Shown here in pieces: positions 6,926 to 13,892 of a DNA stretch of 13,892 nucleotides. Origin of the DNA: an uncultured Clostridia bacterium. Its GTDB lineage: Bacteria; Bacillota; Clostridia; UMGS1810. A model generated the notes under the pieces. The model made no database searches. It worked only from the letters and a program-made list of their open reading frames with translations, and was not told the origin of the DNA. The translations under genes were made by a program, and so were the position numbers. The stretch is taken from the NCBI GenBank assembly GCA_937959315.1, contig CALGRC010000125.1:1-13892 (forward strand), given 5' to 3'. Each line of letters starts with the position of its first letter. The first letter of the stretch is position 1.

Positions 6926-6954
6926 ATTATATAGTGTAAAGATACAAATGTCAA
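6926..6954 (-). promoter_or_regulatory. Perfect consensus sigma-A promoter for rsmD-coaD
   Basis: On the minus strand, TTGACA (6949-6954) and TATAAT (6926-6931) are both perfect and 17 bp apart. The predicted start site is near 6919, giving a leader of about 30 nt before the rsmD start. The -35 hexamer overlaps the stop codon of the upstream permease gene (TGA at 6951-6953). A second TATAAT-like stretch (6907-6912) has no -35 partner. GTATCTTTA and GTATCGTTA recur across the spacer and leader and could be a binding site, but this is weak. Confidence 0.88.
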
Positions 6955-7799
6955 GAAAAAATTAACTGGAGGAATATGCCGGCCGCCGCGCCGGTAACAT
7001 ACAAAATGCCAACAATTTTTAAATTCTCCCGCCAGCTGTGGTTTTCGCGCAGCAGCACCGCCAGCCCCAGCCCGGCCCCGGTGCACAGCCCGGCAACCAC
7101 CGAGCCAAAGCTGATGGCGCCGTCCAAAAAAAGCTGGGTGAGCAGCACCGACGCCGCACAGTTAGGAATAAAGCCGATGATTGCCGCCACCAGCGGCTGC
7201 AGCATGCTGTTTTGCAGCAGCACCTTGGACAAATTTTCCCCGCCAATCAAGTCAATGGCGGCGCCCAGCACAAACGACACCAGGAAAATGAACAGGAATA
7301 TGTGCAGCGTATGCCGCACCGCCGGCCACAGAATGCCGGTGTGATGGTCGTGGCAGTGCCCGTGGTTGTGGTGCAGCGTCGCGTTTTCGCCGTCCACCCT
7401 GCTTTTGCACACCGCGTCCACCAGCATGCCCGCTGCAAACGCAATCACCACCTTGCACAAGAGCAGCAGGCCAACCGTGCCAATGCTGTCCGGGCGGGAC
7501 AGCAGCATGGGCACCGCCTCGTCGGAGGTGGACACAAACACCGCAATGAGCGTCCCCATCGTGATCAGGCGGTTTCCGTATAAATTGGCCGCAGCAGCCG
7601 AAAACCCGCACTGTGGAATGCACCCCAAAAGCGCCCCGCCCAACGGGCCAAACCGCCCAAAGCTGCCCAGCAGCCCCTGGATTTTTTGGGACGACCGCTG
7701 TTCCAGATATTCAATCAGCAAATAGGCCAAAAACAAAAAAGGCAGCATTTGCAGGCTGTCTGTCAGCGCATGGTGTACCGCCTCCCATATCCATTCCAT
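6951..7799 (-). CDS. Putative heavy-metal/arsenic-type permease with His-rich loop (ArsP_2/DUF2899-like)
   Basis: The protein has 282 residues and about eight hydrophobic segments. It appears internally duplicated: GCIPQCG (59-65) with a following helix and S/T-rich segment is echoed 150 residues later by GFIPNCA (209-215). Between the halves, a soluble loop (143-153) holds seven histidines and C149, a likely metal-binding patch. The layout and the repeated I-P-x-C motif recall the family annotated as putative manganese transporter or ten-helix heavy-metal exporter (ArsP_2). The transported ion is unknown. The start at 7799 has GGAGGTGA upstream and lies 26 bp after trmFO, suggesting co-transcription. 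Its stop codon lies inside the rsmD promoter, so rsmD is also independently expressed. Confidence 0.85.
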   Translation of the reverse strand: MEWIWEAVHHALTDSLQMLPFLFLAYLLIEYLEQRSSQKIQGLLGSFGRFGPLGGALLGCIPQCGFSAAAANLYGNRLITMGTLIAVFVSTSDEAVPMLLSRPDSIGTVGLLLLCKVVIAFAAGMLVDAVCKSRVDGENATLHHNHGHCHDHHTGILWPAVRHTLHIFLFIFLVSFVLGAAIDLIGGENLSKVLLQNSMLQPLVAAIIGFIPNCAASVLLTQLFLDGAISFGSVVAGLCTGAGLGLAVLLRENHSWRENLKIVGILYVTGAAAGIFLQLIFS

Positions 7800-7825
7800 T
7801 TCCCGTTCACCTCCGTTGTTTCATC

Positions 7826-9130
7826 CTATTCCAGCTCTGCCGCAATGGCGCCGATGGCCTCCAGCGCACGCCTGGCAATCGCCTCGTTTTTTTCTTTTTT
7901 ACCCTTGACACGCTTTTCCAGCGGGGCCATCAGGCCAAAATTGACGTTCATGGGCTGAAAATCCCCCGCGGCGCCGCCCGCTATGTAATGAGCCAGCGCG
8001 CCAATGGCGGTCTCGATTGGAAAATCGGGCGCAGGCTGCCCGCACAGCCGCCGCGCAAGCGACAGCCCCGCCGTCAGCCCGGACGCCGCCGACTCCACAT
8101 ACCCCTCCACGCCGGTCATCTGCCCGGCAAAATACAGGGTTTCCCGGCTGCGCAGCCGGTAGGTTTCGTCCAGCAGGGCCGGGGCGTTGAGAAAGGTGTT
8201 GCGGTGCATGACCCCATAGCGCAAAAATTCCGCCTGCTCCAGGCCCGGGATCATCGAAAACACCCGTTTTTGCTCGCCAAACTTCAGGCGGGTCTGAAAG
8301 CCCACCAGGTTGTACATGGTGCCGGCGGTGTTGTCCTGCCGCAGCTGTACCACCGCGTAAGGGAGCTTTCCCGTCCGGGGGTCGGGCAGCCCGACCGGCT
8401 TGAGCGGCCCAAAGGTGAGTGTGTCCGGCCCGCGTTTTGCCATCACCTCCACCGGCATACAGCCCTCAAACACCGCGCCCCCGTCCGCGCCGTGCACCGG
8501 GGCAAGCTCTGCGTGGATGAGCGCGTCATAAAACGCCTCATACTGCTCCTTTGTCATGGGGCAGTTGATGTAATCGGCGCCGCCCTTGCCATACCGCGCC
8601 GCGCGGTAGGCAATATCCATATCAATGGAGCCGGCCGCCACAATGGGCGCGGCCGCATCATAAAAATGCAGAAACTCCCCGCCGCACACCGCGCGGATAC
8701 TATCCAGCAGCGCCCCTTCGGTGAGCGGCCCCGACGCAACAACCGTAGGAACCGATATGTCCAGCGCCGTCACCTCGCCGTGTACCACGGTAATGTTCGG
8801 ATGCTGGGTGATTTTGGCCGTCACCGCGTCTGAAAACCCCTGCCGGTCCACCGCCAGCGCGCCGCCGGCCGGCACGGCAGTCAAGTCTGCACACGCCATA
8901 ATCACCGAATGCAGCCGCCGCATTTCTTCCTTCAGCAGCCCGACGGCATTGCTCAGCCCCGCCGCGCGCAGCGAATTGGAGCACACCAGCTCAGACAGCC
9001 CCGCATAGTGGTGGGCGGGGGAGTATTTTTCTGGTTTTTGCTCGCACAGCGTCACCTGCACGCCGCGCTCTGCCAGCTGCCAGGCCGCCTCACACCCGGC
9101 CAGCCCGCCGCCAATTACCACCGCCTGCAT
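7826..9130 (-). CDS. trmFO: Methylenetetrahydrofolate-tRNA-(uracil-5-)-methyltransferase
   Basis: TrmFO makes 5-methyluridine at position 54 of tRNA using methylenetetrahydrofolate and reduced FAD, instead of the SAM-dependent TrmA. The 434 residues match the family. The FAD-binding start VVIGGGLAGCEAAWQLAERG is at 4-23, and the characteristic ELVCSNSLR follows with C50. C224 lies in the second conserved motif FEGCMPVEVMAKRG. Near the C terminus are FAGQMTGVEGYVESAASGL and NVNFGLM-type motifs. The start ATG at 9130 directly abuts the topA stop codon (TAG then ATG), with GGAGG ten bases upstream. This dprA-topA-trmFO order is typical of Firmicutes. The annotation is firm. Confidence 0.97.
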   Translation of the reverse strand: MQAVVIGGGLAGCEAAWQLAERGVQVTLCEQKPEKYSPAHHYAGLSELVCSNSLRAAGLSNAVGLLKEEMRRLHSVIMACADLTAVPAGGALAVDRQGFSDAVTAKITQHPNITVVHGEVTALDISVPTVVASGPLTEGALLDSIRAVCGGEFLHFYDAAAPIVAAGSIDMDIAYRAARYGKGGADYINCPMTKEQYEAFYDALIHAELAPVHGADGGAVFEGCMPVEVMAKRGPDTLTFGPLKPVGLPDPRTGKLPYAVVQLRQDNTAGTMYNLVGFQTRLKFGEQKRVFSMIPGLEQAEFLRYGVMHRNTFLNAPALLDETYRLRSRETLYFAGQMTGVEGYVESAASGLTAGLSLARRLCGQPAPDFPIETAIGALAHYIAGGAAGDFQPMNVNFGLMAPLEKRVKGKKEKNEAIARRALEAIGAIAAELE

Positions 9131-11236
9131 CTATCGTTTTCCTCCCTTTTTGGCCGCCGGCTTTGTTTCCGTCTGTTCCGGCATATCCTTTGCGTCGCAC
9201 ACCGGGCAGTATTTTTTGCCCGATTTCCCCAGCTTTTGAAATAAATGTCCGCCGCATTTGGGGCAGGTTTCGGCAAGCGGACGGTCCCAAGAGGTAAAAT
9301 CGCAGTCGGGATACCGCTCGCAGCCGAAAAACAGCTTGCCGCGCTTGCTCTTTTTCTCAATAATCCGCGCACCGCATTTGGGGCATGGCACGCCGGTATC
9401 CACCACAATGGGCTTGGCGTTGCGGCATTCCGGAAAGCCCGGGCAGGCCAAAAATTTACCATACCGCCCGTGCTTGTACACCATCATGCGCCCGCATTTT
9501 TCGCACGGGATGTCAGACACCTCATCCTTGAGCTCCACATCCCCTATCTTTTCCTCTGCCTCGTCCACCTCTTTCTGGAAGGGGCCGTAAAAATCTGCCA
9601 CCAGCTTGTGCCAGTCCACGCCGCCCTCTTCCACCTCATCCAGCTTTTCCTCCATATTGGCGGTAAAAGTCACATCCACAATATCGTCAAAATGCTCTTT
9701 CATAAGGTCGGTAATCAGCATGCCCAGCTCAGTCGGGATGAGCGCCTTTTGCTCGCGCACCACATATCCGCGCGCCGTAATGGTGGCAATGGTGGGGGCA
9801 TAGGTGCTGGGCCGCCCAACCCCCAGCTCCTCCAGCGCCTTGACCAGGCTTGCCTCGGTATAGCGCGGCGGCGGGGTAGTAAAGTGCTGCTCCGGCTTGA
9901 GCGCCGACAGCTTGGGGGTGTCCCCCTTTTCCAGCGGGGGCAGTTTGCCCTCCTTTTCCTCCGCCTCGTCCTTGCCCTCGGTATACAGGGTGGTAAAGCC
10001 TGCAAACCGCAGCACCGCCCCCGACGCCTTAAAGGTCACGCCGTTGGCGTCGATGACAGCCGCTACCGTATCATACACCGCGTCGGTCATCTGGCTGGCC
10101 ATAAACCGGTCCCAGATGAGCTTGTAGAGCTTAAACTGCTCCGGCGTGAGCGAATCCTTCACCAGCGCGGGCGAAAGTTCGGGCAGCGACGGGCGGATGG
10201 CTTCATGCGCATCCTGCGCGTTCTTTTTGGTCTTGTACACCCGCGGCGTCCCCGGCAGGTATTCCGCGCCAAACTGCCGGCCGATAAATGCCCGCGCGGC
10301 AGCCTGTGCCTCCGCTGAAATGCGCAGGCTGTCGGTACGCATATAGGTGATGAGCCCAACCGTGCCGTGCCCGGCTACCGCCACCCCTTCATAGAGCTGC
10401 TGCGCGGCGCGCATGGTGCGCAGCGTAGTAAAGCCCAGCTTGCGCCCCGCCTCCTGCTGCAGGGTGCTGGTGGTAAAGGGCGGCGCAGGTTTTTTTGTGC
10501 GCTGTCCTTTTTTGACGTCGGTCACCGTATAGACGGCGCCTTCCACCTTTTTTAAAACCGCATCTGCGTCTTCCTTGGTTTTGAGCGCCTGCTTTTTGCC
10601 GCCCATGCCGTAAAAGCGGGCCAGGAACTTCTTTTTATCCTGTATCAGCTCCGCGTCCACCGTCCAAAACTCCTCGGGGCAGAACGCCTCAATTTCCGCT
10701 TCGCGGTCGCACACCAGGCGGGTGGCCACCGACTGCACCCGCCCGGCAGACAGGCCCTTTTTGACCTTTTTCCACAACAGCGGGCTGATTTTGTACCCCA
10801 CAATGCGGTCCAGCACCCGCCGCGCCTGCTGGGCGTCCACCAGGTTTTCATCTATCGCGCGCGGCTGCTTGATGGCCTCCTTAACTGCCGTTTTGGTAAT
10901 CTCATTGAAGGTCACCCGGCAGTCGGAGTGCTTATCCACCCCCAGCAGGTTTGCCAAATGCCAGGAAATAGCCTCCCCCTCGCGGTCAGGGTCGGTGGCA
11001 AGCAATATCTTATCGGCCGATTTCGCCTCTTTTTTGAGCGACTTTACCAAATCGCCCTTGCCGCGTATGGTAATGTATTTGGGCTCAAAGTTGTGCTCGG
11101 TATCCACGCCGAGCTGGCTTTTGGGCAGGTCAATCAGATGGCCCATGCTGGCCATCACCTTGTAGCCCCGGCCCAGATATTTTTTGATGGTCGCCGCTTT
11201 GGACGGCGATTCGACTATCACCAGTTTTTCTGCCAT
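9131..11236 (-). CDS. topA: DNA topoisomerase I (type IA)
   Basis: TopA relaxes negative supercoils by a transient single-strand break via a 5'-phosphotyrosine. The chosen start (ATG 11234-11236) gives 701 residues; AAAGGA is eight bases upstream, and an in-frame ATG at 11260 would add eight residues without a comparable site. The Toprim domain shows VIVESPSKA (E9) and DPDREGE (D82, D84, E86), which bind magnesium. The catalytic tyrosine is Y298 in LITYMRTDS. Three C-terminal four-cysteine zinc-ribbon units begin at about 578, 618 and 658; in each, two cysteine pairs flank a basic strand (HGRYGKF, KSKRGKLFF, KLGKSGKKY). The tail is Lys/Ala-rich. It lies 27 bp after dprA and joins trmFO without a gap. 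Confidence 0.98.
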   Translation of the reverse strand: MAEKLVIVESPSKAATIKKYLGRGYKVMASMGHLIDLPKSQLGVDTEHNFEPKYITIRGKGDLVKSLKKEAKSADKILLATDPDREGEAISWHLANLLGVDKHSDCRVTFNEITKTAVKEAIKQPRAIDENLVDAQQARRVLDRIVGYKISPLLWKKVKKGLSAGRVQSVATRLVCDREAEIEAFCPEEFWTVDAELIQDKKKFLARFYGMGGKKQALKTKEDADAVLKKVEGAVYTVTDVKKGQRTKKPAPPFTTSTLQQEAGRKLGFTTLRTMRAAQQLYEGVAVAGHGTVGLITYMRTDSLRISAEAQAAARAFIGRQFGAEYLPGTPRVYKTKKNAQDAHEAIRPSLPELSPALVKDSLTPEQFKLYKLIWDRFMASQMTDAVYDTVAAVIDANGVTFKASGAVLRFAGFTTLYTEGKDEAEEKEGKLPPLEKGDTPKLSALKPEQHFTTPPPRYTEASLVKALEELGVGRPSTYAPTIATITARGYVVREQKALIPTELGMLITDLMKEHFDDIVDVTFTANMEEKLDEVEEGGVDWHKLVADFYGPFQKEVDEAEEKIGDVELKDEVSDIPCEKCGRMMVYKHGRYGKFLACPGFPECRNAKPIVVDTGVPCPKCGARIIEKKSKRGKLFFGCERYPDCDFTSWDRPLAETCPKCGGHLFQKLGKSGKKYCPVCDAKDMPEQTETKPAAKKGGKR

Positions 11237-11263
11237 GCGGTTCGTCCTTTCTCTTTCCAAATA

Positions 11264-12406
11264 TCAACGGGTGGAAAAGGGCAGGCTGTAGCAGCTGCCC
11301 GGATGGCTGGCCACCCGCCCGGCCACCTCCAAAAGCAAAAGCTCTGCGTTAAGTTCGGGTACGGTGAGCCCGGTTTTGGCACTCAGCTCGTCAATGTGTA
11401 CCGGCACGTCGGTCAGCGCCCCCAAAATCCGGCCGGCCGCCGTGCCGCTATCCTCCTCCGGCGGCAGCGCCATGTCGGTAGTATCTGCCAAATCCGCCCG
11501 ATTATCCGGCGCCGTTCCAATATATGCATCGCGGTACTGGTCCAATACATCGTCGGCGCAGGTCACAACATATGCGCCGTCCCGCAGCAGGTAATTGGGG
11601 CCTTTGGACAGCGCGCTGTTGATGTTGCCGGGCACGGCAAACACATCCTTGCCCTGTTCCTGCGCCAGCGAAGCGGTGATGAGCGACCCGCTCTTAATAC
11701 TGCCCTCTACCACCACAACGCCGCGCGAAATGCCGGCAATGATGCGGTTGCGCTCGGGAAAATGGTGGGGCAGCGGCTCGGCGCCGATGGGATATTCGCT
11801 CATCACCATGCCGTTTTGCAAAATGCGGCGCATCAGCCCCGCATTGCTGGGCGGGTAGACCAGGTTGACCCCGCAGCCCAGCACCGCGACCGTTTCACCG
11901 CCGGCGCGCAGCGCGCCCTCGTGCGCGGCTGAATCAATGCCGGCCGCCATGCCGCTTACCACCAGCGCGCCGCCGGCGGCAATGCCCTCTGCCAAATGGG
12001 AAGCGGCGCTGCGGCCATAGTCGGTGCATTTGCGCGCGCCCACCATGGCCACGCACAGCCGCTCGTTCAAATCGATAAATTTCCCGCGGCAGTAAAGCAG
12101 CAGCGGCGGCTTTGCAATGTTGTACAGCAGTTCCGGATAACCCGGCCCGCCCATATGCACCAGCCGCACACCGTTGCGGGAAAGCAAATCCAAATGCTCC
12201 TGAAGGCCGTCCAGCGATTTGTCGGAAAGCGCCGCCATATCGGCGTCAGTTAAGTACGCGCACTGGGCTATCTCATTGCCCGAGAGTTCAAATACCCCCT
12301 GCGCGCTGCCGCCGCACTGCTCCAAAAGCCGGGCGCACCGCCCGCGCGAGACGCCCTTTGCCATCAGCCACAGCCAATAGAGTTCCTCCACAAGCCCCAT
12401 CTCCAT
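11264..12406 (-). CDS. dprA: DNA processing protein DprA (DNA-protecting protein)
   Basis: DprA binds incoming single-stranded DNA and loads RecA during natural transformation; it is also kept in many species not known to be competent. The 380 residues contain an N-terminal helical region (1-75), the Rossmann-like core with MVGARKCTDYG (121-131), SGMAAGIDSAAHEGAL (151-166), AVLGCGVNLVYP (174-185), a FPERNRIIAG motif (216-225) and KSGSLITA (238-245), and a C-terminal winged-helix region (about 315-380). These match DprA strongly. The start at 12406 lacks a clear ribosome binding site; an in-frame ATG at 12400 is possible, with GGAG too close to help. The upstream frame is closed by TAA, so no longer form exists. 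It is the first gene of its operon. Confidence 0.96.
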   Translation of the reverse strand: MEMGLVEELYWLWLMAKGVSRGRCARLLEQCGGSAQGVFELSGNEIAQCAYLTDADMAALSDKSLDGLQEHLDLLSRNGVRLVHMGGPGYPELLYNIAKPPLLLYCRGKFIDLNERLCVAMVGARKCTDYGRSAASHLAEGIAAGGALVVSGMAAGIDSAAHEGALRAGGETVAVLGCGVNLVYPPSNAGLMRRILQNGMVMSEYPIGAEPLPHHFPERNRIIAGISRGVVVVEGSIKSGSLITASLAQEQGKDVFAVPGNINSALSKGPNYLLRDGAYVVTCADDVLDQYRDAYIGTAPDNRADLADTTDMALPPEEDSGTAAGRILGALTDVPVHIDELSAKTGLTVPELNAELLLLEVAGRVASHPGSCYSLPFSTR

Positions 12407-12462
12407 TTTTGCACGTTTACCAATACGTTACTACAGAAATCCCAATTTGTAAAGTATTTTTT

Positions 12463-12487
12463 TGGAGCACTGTCAAAATCTTTGATT
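12463..12487. repeat. 25-bp direct repeat, copy 1
   Basis: It starts TGGAGCACTGTC and ends TTTGATT, and is identical to copy 2 at 12564-12588. Read on the minus strand it contains TTGACA, and a weak -10-like sequence lies 17 bp further toward dprA, so it might carry the dprA -35 element. It forms the 5' half of the hairpin at 12467-12500. Confidence 0.9.
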
Positions 12488-12500
12488 TTGGTAACAGTGC
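12467..12500. repeat. Hairpin (two-step inverted repeat) built on repeat copy 1
   Basis: GCACTGT (12467-12473) pairs with ACAGTGC (12494-12500), and CAAAATC (12474-12480) pairs with GATTTTG (12484-12490). The loop is TTT and GTA bulges on one side, giving 14 base pairs. There is no T-run directly after it on either strand, so it is not an obvious terminator. Confidence 0.75.
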
Positions 12501-12563
12501 CCATGCGATAGCTGTCCGCAAATTGGAGCGCCAGCGAACAATGCGCGGCAAACAGCGAACCGC

Positions 12564-12588
12564 TGGAGCACTGTCAAAATCTTTGATT
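12564..12588. repeat. 25-bp direct repeat, copy 2
   Basis: This is an exact copy of 12463-12487, placed 101 bp further along in the same orientation. It is not followed by the matching 3' hairpin arm; the sequence continues as ACAACTTCTTGG. It also has TTGACA on the minus strand but no -10-like sequence at normal spacing. Confidence 0.9.
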
Positions 12589-12758
12589 ACAACTTCTTGG
12601 CAAGCCGCCGGGGGCATATATGGCAGGGCATGCTTCTTTTTTGTGCAGCTTCCACATAAAATAATAAAAATGTTTGGCATATTCAAGACAGGATTTCCAA
12701 CATCCAGGGCGAATTTTACAAGTGGTAAGTGTTTTCTATTTTAAAGGAGGAATGTGTG

Positions 12759-13892
12759 ATGACTAGTACCGACAAGATCAGGAACGTCTGCCTGATGGCG
12801 CATGGCCATGCGGGCAAGACCAGTTTGTGCGAAGCGATGCTGTACGAAACAAAAGCAATCGACCGCAAGGGAAAAATTGCGGACGGCAGTACCACATCCG
12901 ACTTTGACCCCGAAGAGGTCAAACGCCAGGTTTCCATCAATACCTCCATCATCCCCATCCAATGGAAAGACACCAAAATCAATCTGATTGACGCGCCCGG
13001 CATTTTTGATTTTGCGGGCGAACAGCTCGAGGCAGTGACAGCGGCCGACGCGGCCATTATTGTGGTCAGCGGCAAATCCGGCGTATCGGCCGGTACAGAG
13101 AAAGCGTGGGAGCTGGCCAAGCAGCGCGGCCTGCCCGTCATTTTCTTTGTCAATAAAATGGACGATCCCAAGGCGGACTATGACCGGACGCTTTCCCAGT
13201 TAAAAGAGGCGTTCGGCAAATCGGTCGCGCCGTTTACATATCCCATCAAGCAGGGCGACAACCCGTTTGCCGGCCAGGTGGACATTGTGACCATGGAGGC
13301 CAAGATGTTCAACGGCAAAGACGGCGTGTACGGGCCGATACCCGACGATATGCTTCCGGTAGCCAGCGCCGGGCGCGATATGCTGCTGGAGGCGGTTGCC
13401 GAAGTCAGCGAAGAGCTGATGGAAAAATATTTCAACGGCGAAGAATTTACCGCCGAAGAAATCCACAACGCGGTAAAAGCCGGCATTGACGACCGCTCCA
13501 TGGTGCCGGTTGTCTGCGGCAGCGCGGCGGCGCAGACCGGTATCCACCGCTTAATCCACCTGATATGGGAATACCTGCCCGCCCCAAACGAGGCGGCAAA
13601 GCCGGTGGCGCAGGATGCAGACGGCAACCCGGTGGAAATTGCCTGCGACGCAGGCGCGCCGGTATGCCTGCAAGTGTTTAAAACGGTGGTGGACAGCTAT
13701 ATCGGCAAGCTGTCTATCTTCAAGGTACTATCCGGCACGGTAAAACCGGATATGGCGGTGGCAAACCCCAACCGGGATGGCCAGGAAAAAATAACCAAGC
13801 TCTATACCCTGTGCGGCAAAAAGCAGACGGAGGTGCAGGCGCTCTGCGCCGGCGACATTGGCGCAACCACAAAGCTGGCGCTCACCAAAACG
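12759..13892 (+). CDS. EF-G-like translational GTPase (5' part, runs off the right edge)
   Basis: 378 codons are visible, about half of the usual length of near 690. The start ATG (12759-12761) has AAAGGAGG eight bases upstream. The G domain shows G1 AHGHAGKT (14-21), a switch-I region with GSTTSDFDPEEVKRQ (43-57), G3 DAPG (78-81), G4 NKMD (132-135) and a GSA-type G5 motif. A domain II-like beta barrel follows (about 300-378). Ribosome-translocase relatives hydrolyse GTP on the 70S ribosome. The residue after DAPG is Ile82, where EF-G has the catalytic histidine (DTPGH); EF-G paralogs of the EF-G2 type also differ here, so this is probably a paralog rather than the main fusA. No ribosomal-protein or EF-Tu genes are adjacent, which supports this. 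Its specific role is unknown. Confidence 0.9.
   Translation, partial: MTSTDKIRNVCLMAHGHAGKTSLCEAMLYETKAIDRKGKIADGSTTSDFDPEEVKRQVSINTSIIPIQWKDTKINLIDAPGIFDFAGEQLEAVTAADAAIIVVSGKSGVSAGTEKAWELAKQRGLPVIFFVNKMDDPKADYDRTLSQLKEAFGKSVAPFTYPIKQGDNPFAGQVDIVTMEAKMFNGKDGVYGPIPDDMLPVASAGRDMLLEAVAEVSEELMEKYFNGEEFTAEEIHNAVKAGIDDRSMVPVVCGSAAAQTGIHRLIHLIWEYLPAPNEAAKPVAQDADGNPVEIACDAGAPVCLQVFKTVVDSYIGKLSIFKVLSGTVKPDMAVANPNRDGQEKITKLYTLCGKKQTEVQALCAGDIGATTKLALTKT

Larger units (their letters stand above)
12407..12758. other. Divergent intergenic region with a direct repeat and hairpin
   Basis: This 352-bp gap separates dprA (minus) from the EF-G-like gene (plus). It holds two copies of a 25-bp sequence, a hairpin in the first copy, a CCAGCG/CGCTGG inverted repeat (12531-12536 and 12561-12566), and CAGCGAAC repeated at 12532-12539 and 12553-12560. 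The 89-codon minus-strand frame over it (12417-12686) is not family-like and spans the repeats, so I do not call it. A clear plus-strand promoter for the EF-G-like gene is not evident; AAAGGAGG at 12743-12750 is its ribosome binding site. The region is much more AT-rich than the surrounding genes, apart from its central part. Confidence 0.8.

Noticed and set aside
5322..12609. 13-base match TTGGCAAGCCGCC at 5322-5334 and 12597-12609
   Set aside because: A match of this length is expected about once by chance in a 14-kb window, so it is not evidence of a shared operator.
12417..12686. 89-codon minus-strand frame upstream of dprA
   Set aside because: No ribosome binding site was seen, it spans both 25-bp repeats, and its composition is not family-like.
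12658..12744. Short plus-strand frame before the EF-G-like gene
   Set aside because: The ATG at about 12670 gives only 24 residues, with no binding site.
12716..13627. Long minus-strand frames opposite the EF-G-like gene
   Set aside because: These are shadows: the plus strand carries clear G-domain motifs and a strong ribosome binding site.

Overview
The window looks like a chromosomal segment of a GC-rich, Gram-positive-type bacterium of the class Clostridia (probably Oscillospirales or a near relative). This rests on strong AGGAGG-type ribosome binding sites, densely packed operons, the Firmicutes gene orders dprA-topA-trmFO and rsmD-coaD-coiled-coil gene, a glutamate 5-kinase without a PUA domain, and a lipobox lipoprotein. 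The species cannot be named from sequence alone.

Layout. Positions 1-95 hold the 5' end of a minus-strand gene, possibly a CdaR/PucR-like regulator. The divergent intergenic region (96-496) is AT-rich. It carries a good sigma-A promoter, a highly structured RNA of about 160 nt (270-430) ending in an intrinsic terminator, and then a plus-strand pair: a membrane-anchored protein (497-1099) and a lipoprotein (1132-1839). The C-terminal ends of these two proteins look alike. A perfect palindromic terminator (1847-1880) separates them from the convergent minus-strand block.

From right to left on the minus strand, the block from 12406 to 1883 reads dprA - topA - trmFO - metal-permease-like gene, then a perfect consensus promoter, rsmD - coaD - coiled-coil gene, an intrinsic terminator, and proB - proA - nfeD - SPFH. 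The functions are DNA uptake and recombination (DprA), supercoiling (TopA), tRNA methylation (TrmFO), a predicted heavy-metal exporter, 16S rRNA methylation (RsmD), coenzyme A synthesis (CoaD), proline synthesis (ProB/ProA) and a membrane quality-control or microdomain pair (NfeD with an SPFH protein). Junctions of 0-27 nt or short overlaps imply co-transcription within each sub-operon.

The intergenic region 12407-12758 separates dprA from a divergent plus-strand EF-G-like GTPase gene that runs off the right edge. It contains two direct copies of a 25-bp sequence 101 bp apart, one of them the 5' half of a long hairpin. The EF-G-like protein has a variant G3 motif (DAPGI instead of DTPGH).

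Most of the window is ordinary housekeeping sequence. The parts that do not reduce to known families are the structured RNA with two competing folds upstream of the lipoprotein pair, the lipoprotein pair itself, and the repeat-bearing region upstream of dprA. I saw no CRISPR array, rRNA, tRNA or transposase gene.
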